This document shows positions 45,501-56,000 of a stretch of 64,000 nucleotides of DNA, one piece after another (position 1 is the first letter of the stretch; each line of letters opens with the position of its first letter). The notes beneath the pieces are model-generated. The model did no database searches and had not been told where the DNA came from. It saw only the letters and a list, made by a program, of their open reading frames with translations. The stretch spans positions 186,001-250,000 of the forward strand of contig BDIU01000009.1 in the NCBI GenBank assembly GCA_002118135.1, written 5' to 3'. This DNA comes from Trebouxia sp. TZW2008. Taxonomy: Eukaryota > Chlorophyta > Trebouxiophyceae > Trebouxiales > Trebouxiaceae. The position numbers and the translations under genes were made by a program.

Positions 45501-48500
45501 TTGTCCTGCAGAGCACAACCCCTGTGTGCTTGAGCAAAGCTTGCAAGTACTCTTGTCCAGCTCTTCCTTGACAGTAGCCCGGGTGTCTTGTGTCAGCAAA
45601 GCAACTTGTTGCGTGTTGCTGTTCATGTGTTGCAATGTGAAAGAACCGCTCGGTGTTTTGACGTGTTCTGAAGAACATCCTTTTGTTGTAGGCGGAGTCA
45701 GAGTCCAGCAGTGGGTCCCTTGCAGAAACACATCAAGGCCTCAGCCACAGCTCATGGTTTCTTTGGTGCCTATGAGTCCGCTGTGCAGCAGCAACAAGCT
45801 CAGGTACATCTTCTGTCACTTGAATGGACACACGTGCTTCATCATATTCATGCTTGCCTCTTTCTCAGCATGGTCGTCAACAATCGTGAGAGTCAAAGCA
45901 CAATTTGCCAAGAGCCAGTTTGGTGGGCAGCAGCAACACTTCACACCATCCCTGTACAAGCTGTCATGAGCTGGACACTGGTCTGCACCATGTGTGACAT
46001 TCATACACACACTGCCCCATCTGGTGGTAAGGTACACGTTTGTATGCCAGCAGAGGCTTGCTTACACAGCTCTTTGACTGACCATGTGCAGGCCCAGCAG
46101 TCGGAAAGCAGTTCAGCTGTAACCTGTGTCGCTTATTTCCAGGGTCTCCACACAAAGCAACTCTGCAAAGCATCAAGCATATACACCTTGCAGAAGTGCA
46201 TTTCCCTCAAGCAGATTGCATTCGTCCAGGAGCGGCCTTGTCTCCCCTAAACCCTAAACCCTGCCATGGCGCTGATCTATCAGTAAGGTGATAAAGATTG
46301 TGACTCACATGTGTTGATACACAGGTGAGACAGTCAAGGGCCAGTGTGGTGTCCAGTCACAGCAAAATTTCTGCTGTATTGCAAGAGGCTTGAAGCCTCT
46401 GAACTTTTTCTAAGCTCTGCTGACACCTCACATTCTCTAACAAACCCTTGACATTTACATGCGCTTTGGATCCTCCTTCCTTACTGGCAGGAAAGAGCAA
46501 CATGTGTCGTCTCACAGGTGAGGCAGTCAAGGGCGAGTTCCGTTTCTAGTCACAGCAACCCACTGTTCACCAGCGACCCTGATGATTTAGATGCCCAAGT
46601 GGACATCCAGTCAGCTGCACTGCCAACAGTGCCAGAGGCCCTCAATGAGAGCATAACAACATATGAAGACCCAGCCGTCAGGTAGCGCTTGGCCTAAGCT
46701 TGAACAAGCTGTTGCATTTTTGTTCCAATTGGTTGTGAAAGCATTTCATTGTGAAATCATCAAGGCTTGTGTTGCGCATTCACATGTGCTGCCCACGAAC
46801 TCAGATGCCCTCAACAAAAACATTGCCACCTGTGTAGACATTGCTGCAAAGTAAAGCATGGTTGCACAGGCAACAGTCTGTGGCAATGCATTTTCATTTG
46901 AGTCCATGTCATCAGCTCTGCTGTGTGCTGCCCACAACACCAGAGGCCCTGACGTGAAGCGTTGTCATCTTTGATCATGCAGCTAATGGAATTAAACTGA
47001 GCCTGCAGCTTGTAGCTTGTAATACATCTGCTTTCGAGTCCAGTCAGCTTCCGCATGCATGCTAGACACATCCATGCAGGCAGCAAGGACGTACTTGTAC
47101 CTTCATGTTGGGCTGCCAGGGACAGTCAATTTGTAGATACAATGTTAGTTGGGTTTGAATCAGAAAGATGCCAAGCGCAATGCTCTGTGTTCCAGGGGTG
47201 ATGGCGCAGTGCAACCAATCAAGAAGAGTGTTGTTGCCAGTACCTCTACTAGATTGATCAACAGACGGCTAGGCCAAGACCCTGCATCACCCAATCAGCT
47301 GAAGGATGATCAGATGGATCAGCCAGCTCAGGCGGATCAGCCAGGATCAAGTGAGGAACAAGTAGGCGCAGCCCCTGGAAAGACACCTGACACTAATGTG
47401 AAGGTAAACCAGCCTTTGAGGTGCGGGAGGTATGGTCAGGATCTGATGGCTCATAAAGGGCGCCAAGATGGTAGTCAGGTAGAAGCTGACAGGGCTCAGA
47501 GCAAGATTCCTAGGCTTGGCGCTGGTGGTAAGATGGACCCGGCTTTGCTTGTTTCTCGCCAGTCCACAACAGCCCTGCCTGCAGCCCCTGCTAGGGCAGC
47601 GCCAACTGCTCTGCCGAACCCTCAGGCTCAGAGTATTGCCCCTGAGGTTCTGCCGTCATACCCTGACATGGCAAAACCTCCTCAGCAGCCTGCTGTGACT
47701 AAGCCAGATAGGGATGCTGCCAATTGTCCTGGCCCCTCTAGTGTGGATGACCTGCTGACTGAAACAGCCCCAGCTGCTGCAGTGGCGGGAGTAGCAATAG
47801 CCCCTCTTCCCGCCATGACTGCCTCCATGGCTGGAAGCGCAGCAGCAATGGCTGAGAGCGTAGCTGCTCTGGCAAGGAACACAGCAGCTGACAGGGAAGC
47901 TGCCAAGGCAGCTCTGGGCCAGCACTACCGCCAGTACAGAGCTCGTAAGGCAGCTGCTGAACAGCGTAATGCCATTGCTCCCGCCAACATCAACAGAGCT
48001 GCAGCACAGGCAGCTGTGGCGTCAGCTTCTGGCCCAGCTTCTGCATCAGCTGCATTAAGGGCTGTTCTGAGAGATGCCCCAGCTGCTGCTGCACCTTCTG
48101 CTGTAGCTGCCTCAGCAGGTCACATGGCAGGCACTAGACATGATTTTGCTGCTGCTGCTGTTGCTGCTGACACGAGCAGTCAGCAGCATGCTTGGATGCA
48201 CAATGCTGCTGGAAAGACTGCTGACGATGTGCCTCTAAGGGTCAAGTACAGCACTAGTAGCAGTGGTAGCAGCAGTGGCAGGAACAGCAGCAGCAACAGC
48301 AGTGGCAGCAGCTGGCGTGATGTAGAAGCATCTGCTGAGCAGAGTTCACTGTCACTTAGATCTCTTAGCCAACAGCAGCAGCAGCAGCAGCAAGAGAGTC
48401 ACTTTGCAGTGCACAGCATGCAGCGTCAGAAGCCCTTAGGACAGCAAGCTGGTGTTGTTTTTAGAGACGGGCATAGGCATCAACAGCAGCAGCAGCAGCG

Positions 48501-49309
48501 GCCTAGTAATCCTGCTGCCTTAACGCAACCAAGGGGTGAGCAATTTCCTATTGTGTACAAACAGAGCAAAGGGACAGTCCCAGGGTTACAGATAGTACCT
48601 GAAGCACAGGCAGTGTCACAATTAGGGCCTAGTTCTTCTTCCTTTACAGCCTCTTCTTCAGCAACTGTCTCAGAAGATGAGCAGGTGTTGACTGACGGGG
48701 TCAACGTAAGGTCAGATGAAGTGAGGAAGAGCAATGACAAGCTGGACATGCTGCTACAGAGCACTGTCAAAAGATCACAACTGCCTGGTGTGGGTAAAGA
48801 GAATCAGGTGAGCTTCACAATCATTTCACAGCTTACACAGCATCAATATCACTGCTAGCAAAATGCATGATGTCTCACTCATAAGCTCTGTGAAGACACA
48901 GTACTGGTCACTCTGCTGACATATGGAGAGTTGTGTGTGGCTGGCAAAGGGGATGACAATATCCGCTTGCTGTTGGCCACATGCCTCCCTAGCACAGCAC
49001 AACGTTTTTACATGCAGAAGATTTGATGTACTGGCACTGCCTCCTGAACCGTGTCTCAAAAAAATGCACAGCGCACATCTCATACTGCTGTCCTTCCTTC
49101 TTCTCCCACAACACACAGACGATACAATGCCTTCCAATTCTGGACAAATGCCATCAGAGAGCAACACTGCTGAGTGACCATGTCACCAGCTTAAAGTGTG
49201 AAGCATATGATTTGTCTGTTGACTGCAGGGTCTGACAGGAGTGGCTGCTGCAAGAACAGGCAAAAATATGTGGGAAGCAAACAAGGCTTTGCGGGATTTT
49301 AGGCATTGA
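39533..49309 (+). CDS. Large coiled-coil / low-complexity protein of unknown function, ~14 exons
   Basis: Exons in agreeing phase: 39533-39715, 40440-40559, 41286-41498, 41666-41763, 42395-42475, 42928-43040, 43225-43285, 43407-43428, 44006-44832, 45692-45803, 46092-46118, 46518-46681, 47196-48807, 49229-49309 (1,237 codons plus TGA). The N-terminal third is helical and coiled-coil-like (KKSQQALEAALSSQ, FETISQFCQKAQQ, KAEVEVARAGQRFAEYEKSK, AKIELHNIEVESRILKDALS, GRIRQEQQ/RLLQRERR), somewhat like a BAR-type membrane-curving domain, which is a guess. The rest is Ala/Ser/Gln/Pro-rich and probably disordered, with polyQ and SSGSSSG runs. Two very short exons (22 and 27 nt) are inferred to keep phase. 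Without exons 7 and 8 an alternative frame from 43,407 reads CFKENEGSVQLPSFD in phase with exon 6, so alternative splicing is possible. I do not recognise the family. Confidence 0.62.
40660..40735 (+). repeat. Downstream partial copy of exon 2 tail of the coiled-coil gene
   Basis: About 55 bases ending GTCAAGGCATCCTCAAGGTCAG repeat the tail and donor of exon 2 (40,505-40,565). The frame is broken. It lies 3' of the intact exon. Confidence 0.82.
40862..41205 (+). repeat. Two decayed upstream copies of exon 3 head of the coiled-coil gene
   Basis: Copies at about 40,870-40,922 and 41,118-41,204 repeat the start of exon 3 (41,286). The closer one still reads AKSRVLKLICTGI before a stop. The more distant one keeps only the GGCATAAACAAGCCTTGAA and TTGGCAATGCATG part. 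Confidence 0.82.
41560..41605 (+). repeat. Downstream partial copy of exon 3 of the coiled-coil gene
   Basis: GACGGATGTGGTGGCAGACA and TGATTCATCCTGATCAGCG repeat the DVVADMIHPDQR part of exon 3 (about 41,384-41,420). It is followed by a non-matching intron. Confidence 0.8.
41830..41920 (+). repeat. Dispersed repeat family A, copy 3
   Basis: TGACAGTTGATTGCTCCAAT, TACGTACCAAGTCGGCCTGC and CACGTTTAGAATGAAAGAAT align with the 8,461 copy. It is more diverged and lies in an intron just after a donor, as copy 2 does. Confidence 0.7.
45290..45490 (+). repeat. Two decayed upstream copies of exon 10 head of the coiled-coil gene
   Basis: About 45,296-45,352 and 45,430-45,488 repeat the start of exon 10 (45,692), around the words GGAGTCAGACTCCAGCAGTG and AAGCACATCAAGGC. 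Both are frame-broken and lack the donor half. Confidence 0.83.
46245..46262 (+). repeat. Short interstitial telomere-type repeat (CCCTAAA)2.6
   Basis: CCCTAAACCCTAAACCCT, the Arabidopsis-type telomere unit, in an intron of the coiled-coil gene. It could be a telobox-like regulatory site or a relic of end repair. Confidence 0.85.
46320..46400 (+). repeat. Decayed upstream copy of exon 12 head of the coiled-coil gene
   Basis: ACAGGTGAGACAGTCAAGGG followed by CCAGTGTGGTGTCCAGTCAC repeats the acceptor and start of exon 12 (46,512-46,560), then diverges. Confidence 0.8.
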
Positions 49310-50023
49310 TGTTTGCTTGTCTGTGACTGCGCTTGTTACTGCCAAATATGCGTACCAAAATGCAACTTGATGCTGCGCCTCTGAGCTAAGTCAGTGTGTT
49401 ATTGACAATCGTGCCATATTGCTTTGGCCATGGCCACAGTGCTCAATTGCGACGCTCAAGTGCATGCTATGACGCACTTGCCTATATGTATATTATTGTT
49501 AGGTCCCATGGCCAGACTGGGCCATGCCTTTGCTGGCGTTTGGCATATCACAGAACTAGCTCAGTCCCTTTGTCTGTGATTGCAAGCAGCTGGAATTGCT
49601 GCAATCTTGAAGGTTGATGCTGTGTTATGCCTAGGTGCATATGCTTTGTTTGCTTTGAAAACCCCTGCGCTGGGCTTGTGCTCATTATTGATCCCTTACA
49701 AAAGCACTCATTGCAAGCGTTAGCAAGGGGGATTTAAACGGCCAAGTCACGGCTTTGTTCTTCAGTAACGAGCCTTCAACATTGCAAGCCAATAGCAATT
49801 ACTGTTTATCAATCATGTCCATGACTGCATGCAGCTTGCACAATGAAGCCAAGCTGGCTTGCAAAGTGCTTTGCCTCAAACCATAGCTCATGCATGAGCA
49901 AGGCAACAGTCATGCCTTTGCTGACACTTGCTGCAAAATTGACAATTGAGACAACATTCACTGTTGAACTTGTTGGTCACCCCAAGCAGCAATTCAAGCC
50001 TAAAATGGCCACTGTCCCAGTTT
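49310..50023. other. Convergent intergenic spacer
   Basis: Between the stops of the coiled-coil gene and VPS45. No exon is recognised. Confidence 0.5.
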
Positions 50024-53000
50024 CTATGTGCTGTACATCTTTTCATTACTGCTCATCTCAGTCAAGTCATGCATGAAAGTGGTAGAGTTTTGCACGCTGG
50101 TGCCTCCTAGCACAAATTTCGTGCCTGAAGCCCAACCCTCATGTCTTTCACTCTGTGCATTCAGCTCAGACACAACCCTAGCTTCTTCATATGTTGTGCC
50201 CCCAACTATGAAAATGATGATCAGCTTAGGTGGCTGCACTTTTGCCGGCTGAGCTGGAATGAGTGTCTTGTCAACAGTCGGGTACTCGCTATCCTTCAGG
50301 CGACTCTTTGCAGCCGCCTCCAAGGTTTGCATCAGCAGTGGCGTGTGCTGAGTGTACACATTCTCTACACCCTGCAGCACATGTGCAGCAGTGGTTCTGA
50401 TGGCAATGGTACACTGCAAGCAGCTGAAGCCTCTGGTTTGCTATACATGCTATTTTGTTCCTGGAGACAGGCAGCAAGGGCCAGCCTTGAGAGTGTGGCA
50501 GGTGGGCGCTGACAACACAAGGCAATGCAATGCAATGTAATGCAATCCAATGCATGCCTGATTTGCGCGCAACACTGTCAGACACGAATATGAGCATGCC
50601 ATGCGGAGCCAGATTGCATAGTGCATGCAAAGCATTCCCACCATGCCTCCTTTCCAAGCAATCAAGCAATCTGAAGTGCATGTTGTGCCATGTGACCCAC
50701 CTTCAAATTCTGCTTCGCCAAAGTGGCAAAGCGCGATGAGAAGGTCATGTCAGAGAACAGGTCTCCAACCCGCTTCTCCTGGCCGCAGTTCAGCAGCAAT
50801 GTGCGTACTAAGGCAAGCTGTTGCCGTGGTGTTCCAGCCTCCTGCAGCAGACAAACTCAATGTTATGATGCAACAGTTAGAATCATCACTGAAAATGTCC
50901 TTGCATCAAACTGCACTGTCCACTTGTGTTTTTTCCGGGACTCCTGGCCGGAGTTGAGCAGTAAGGTGCGCACTAAGGCGAGCTGTTGCCGCGGTGTTCC
51001 AGCTTGCCGCAGCAGCCAGACTTGTTGTCGACACCATTTGTGACTCATGCAAATGCAATCTCTACGGCAGCCTGAGAGGGTATTGAAATGGCTGCATGTA
51101 AACATGACGTCCCATCACAGTCCCTCTCAGCTTCAATATCTAGTAATGTGAGCCCTTGGGCAAGCAGCTGACGTGGTGTTCAGGGCTCCTGCAGCAGCCA
51201 GAATGACCATTGATGCTCTCCATGCCGAAACTCCCACGGGACAAGTTGCTTTGACCTTTCTCCACTGTGACCAGTCAACTGTCGTCAATTCCTGTCAAAA
51301 GACACTGTTAGCTATGTTGAACAACAATTGACATCACATTTGCATAAGTCATAATCCAAATAGCGTCCGTCTGTCACAACGAGCACACAACAGACTGTTG
51401 CACGAGAGACACAGCTTGTGAATCCAGGTGAATACATGCGCTGTGTCATTCATGCAACAGTTGTTTATGTGCTAGCCCAGCACCATTTTGGGCAATGACA
51501 CTGATGCCACAAACAAAATCAGGAACAAACAGAGGGAGAGTAGAGCAGCAGAGAGGAGCAGTAGGTCAAAAGCAGGTCAAGTGTTGTCTTGCTTTGGCCT
51601 TGAAGCAGCATTGGCTGCAAGCTGGTAACAAGCAGACATGGCTCGGGTTGGCATGCAAGTCAACACATAAATTACACAGCCATTGTCCCTGCAACATTTT
51701 GTGATGCTGAGTGATACTGATGCGGTTGCTCAAGAAATTTACGGCGTCTACAACAGCAATGGCAACAGATTTTGCCACCTTCTCCGCATGAATGCCTTGA
51801 ACAATAAGGTCTGCCAGATTCTAGAATGAGCAGTCTAAAATTGTGCTACAACAATCACACTGGGCTGCCTTCACAGTCATATGTATGATCCAGGAAAGCA
51901 AGAGCAGGTTGATGCAGAGTACGGCGCGCCTTGCTTAGACTAGAATCAGCAGTCTCAAAAAAAGGATTGAAACCGATGTCATCCTATTTACATATAGAGA
52001 ACTCCAGGTGTGATCTGCAAATCTCGTTCCCAGAACAAAGACCAAATGGAAGCTGTTTGTGGACGGGTTGAAAATAAGCTATTGTACCTGAAGCCTCTGC
52101 AGAAGGTCTGAGGTCTGTGCTCTGCCCTCCCTCTCATACCGCAGGGCAAACAGCATCACCAGACGCACCCTGCACATGCCACAACTGACATAAAACTTGG
52201 CCAATTGTTGCCCCCTAATGTTACAGTTCATCGGGTATCCAAATCGGAAAAACTTGCAATTGTATTGTTGTCAGGGGGGTTAATTATGTTGTAGGGATCA
52301 GGGGTTCAAGGTTTTTTTTGCGCTTCCTATGGTAGGAATCAAAATCCGATAAGGTTTAACACAGGGGATTGATGACAGCATCATGCATCCGGCTTGACAA
52401 CGACCTCATGCATGCATCATTACAACAAGCCGCACCTGTCAGCAGCCATGATTTTTTGACCAGCAATGAAAGAAACAATACTGTCATGCATGTAGCTGCT
52501 GTAGTGACAGAGCATCCTTGTCAGCATGTTGAAGTCTTGAACCAATGGTGCGGTCAATGCTTAGGCACGCAATTACGTGTTTTCCTAATCGTGCAGTTGT
52601 ATTGACAGCTTCATGCACGGCAATGGATGGAAGCCTTCATACCAAATACTGAACTGATCGCATCATTTTCTGCACTCAGTTGGAAATCGAGTCGAGCTGG
52701 TTTGTCACCAATGCAAAATGGTGACAGGGCGCACTTGTCAGCACCTGTGAGTCCTCAGCCAGTGATGAGGCCAATGAAGTTCTTGTGCAAATAGCTGGAC
52801 GGTTGCTGCATGCATGCAATTTTATGACCCATGCGACTTGACGGGAGCCTGATGCATGCATCTGAATTGATAGCTTGATTGGTGTCAAGGCATACTTGTC
52901 AGCATCTGTGAGTCCTGAACCAGTGATGAGCCCAATCATAGCTTGCATGCAGTTTGATAGCAGCTTTGTGCATAATCTCATGATCAGTCACGATAGCCTC

Positions 53001-56000
53001 ATGCAGGCAGCTTGAAAACACGGCCTACTTGTCAGCATCTGTGAGTCCTGGACCAGTGACGAGGCCGATGATGGCCTCATAGTGCTGCATGAGGTTGCTG
53101 GAGCTGCAAGCAACCTCCTGCTCCATGCTGGACACCTGCAACCACATGTAACTACTTACTTCGCGCAAAAAAATATTGAGCATACCTCTGTGTACAGAAC
53201 TGCATTGGAGTGTGCAGAGATGTCTCACAAAATTTTGCAAACGCATGTCACAAAGTGCGCTGCAGACAGCATACATAGCAGCCCTCGGATTGGAGATAGC
53301 AACAAGCGAGCCAAGCAACATATCTATGCTCATATCAATGCACAACCATCTGCAAAGGTGTGTGCATGGTTGGATGATGCATGACAAGGACTGCACATTC
53401 ATGAGCAAATGTGTCCTGATTGTGGAATGGCATCTCGACCAGACTCAGCATGTCATGCGTAACATAAGTATTTGAGGGTGTTTGCCATAGACTGCCTGAA
53501 TCTCATGGACAGTTGATTATTGTCCTATGTGGCACATGCGATCAGCCTTTTGACTGGCAAAAGCATGTAAAACTACATCCTCACTCTTTTTCAAACGATG
53601 AGGAGTCTTTTTAGCACTGCAAATGTATAGAGAAAGCACCTGCATGAGTGTGCGTGTGTCCACCAGGCGCGATAGCTCGCTCATGATGGTGACATGCTTG
53701 CCAGCATTTCTCTGGGCAGCACTGAACTCGCTGAAGTTCTCCACAAAGTTCTGCAACACAAAAGGCCTCGTCATCATTGCCAGAAAGGCCATTGAACAAA
53801 ACAGGCAGGGAATGTTGAGGCGCGCGGAACCCACAAAAACTCTGTACAAAGTTCAGCATCAGAAAACGTGTTATTGCATACACCAGATACACTATTCTAT
53901 GAGACAGTCAGTCATGATGGTGACATGCTTGCTGGCATTTCTCTGAGCAGTGCTGAAGTCGCTGAAGTCTCTCCACAAAGTTCTGCAACACAAAAGGCCT
54001 CGTCATTGTTGCCAAAAGGACATTGAACAAGAAAGGCAGGAAATGTTCAGGCACACGGAATTCACAAGCTCTCCACAAAGTTCTGCATCACAAAGTGTGT
54101 CGCTTGCAAACACCAGACACAAAATTCTATGAGACAGTCAGTCATGATGGTGACATGCTTGCCAGCATTTCTCTGAGCAGCACTGAACTCGCTGAAGTTT
54201 CTCTACAAAGTTCTGCATCACAACAGGCTTTGTCATACATGACATACACGACAGACTACAAGAGAGGGAGTCTCTATGACAGCATGCTTGCCGGCATTTC
54301 CTGAGCAGTGCTGAACTTGCTCAAGTCTCCATAAGACTCTGCATTGTACCAGGCTGTGTCAAAGAACGAGACCAGAAATGAGCTTTGGCCTGTAAAGTTG
54401 GTGGGCACATTGCCGCAGCTGCCGGACAGAGGCTGAGAAGCGTACTACAAGCCATCAGATGCGTAGGCTGTGAAGGAGCATCATGTAGCGTATCGATCGA
54501 AGACACACGTCAAAGTTGAACAATGCAAATCAATAGTGTCTTGAAGTCTGGGAGAAGTGCAACAAAGGTGTCAGGAATTGAGAAATTGCTGCAGCTGCAG
54601 CAGCAGTGCTGCAATACTGCTGAGAAGCTGTTCAACAAGGAAGAGCTGTGCAAGACATGTCACTATTGGGCAGAGGCAGCAGACGACAGGCTGAAAGGAA
54701 CAGGGAATGATTGATAACAGAGAACAAAAAGACATATCACAGTGGTGCCACATCTTGATCTGGCACCATTGTTGTCTGTGACAAAGCAGGTCCCATGGTC
54801 AGGCTGTCAGTCTGAGCAATGAACAATCCAAGCATTCAGCAATCTTGGCATCACATCAAAGAATGCTGCTAATTGATCACGGTAGTCCTGTAGGGACATT
54901 GCGCAGAACAGGTTGAAAGCAATTTGCAGTGACGACAAGCTTGCATGTTTCAGTACAATGTCTGTCGAGACTTTTGATCTTGCCAATTGACAAGCAGCTC
55001 TTGTACCACAAACTGCTGCCTGTTGATGCATTCTGTGCTACAAAACAGATATAACTTATGACAGCTGGCACACAAAAAGAGAATGACAGGCTGAAAGGAG
55101 CATGGATTGATTGGTAACAGACAACATGGTGGACGCCAAATCACGGTAGTGACGAACATCTTGATGTGGCATCAACTGTTGTCTGTGACCAAGCAGGTCC
55201 CATAGTCAGGCTGTCAGTCTGGGCAATGAACCATCCAAGCATTCAGCGTGTTTTGATACAATGTTGGCTGAACATCACGTGTAAGGTAGACAATGTGCAG
55301 GATTAGCACAGGTGCAAACTCCCTTTTGCAGGCCCAATAAGCGTGTGTGTGTCAACACAGTGTCTGTTGTGCGTTTTGATCTTGCCAATTGACAATTGTG
55401 CTGCTCCTGCACAATTAACAACGCTTGCTGCCGCTTGGCGGAATGCAGTACTGTGCTGCAAAAGCAACAGCTGATCAGCTGGTATGATTGATGGCTAAGT
55501 TGAGCGTCATTGATGCAAATGTTGCCTGCATAGACAAAATAAAGCCACATGACTTGAGCTGAAACAGACAGGTGCAGTCACTTCTTAAGTGTCTTGTGCA
55601 CCATATAGCTTGTCCACTCGCTGTATGTATGCTGAGTGATGACAGGTGATACCCTGAGGCAAACCTGCATGTCTGCAGTTGAGTCGATGCGCTTGGAGTT
55701 GTTACAATGTTTCAGGAACCCGTCTTTAAGCTCTTTGACTCAATGTCGCCAAAATTGGCATACATACTGATTGTGCGTTTGATAAATGCTGCAAGCGGTC
55801 ATTTGGAGGCAGACCTGCATGTCTTCAATTGTGTTGATGCGCTTGGAGTTGTTGCTCTGTTTCTGAAATTCGTCCACAAGCTCCTTCACAGCTGACCCAA
55901 TGTCGCCAAAGTTGGCATACATGTTCTTACGGAAGAAGTCATCTTGCCTATAGCTCAGCACTGCTTCCTGAAAGTCCTTCTTGACCTGCACAGAAAACAC

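Noticed and set aside
47656..47925. Minus-strand open frames within the Ala-rich exon of the coiled-coil gene
   Set aside because: They are reverse-frame shadows of a GC-biased alanine/serine-rich coding exon, with no splice or family support.
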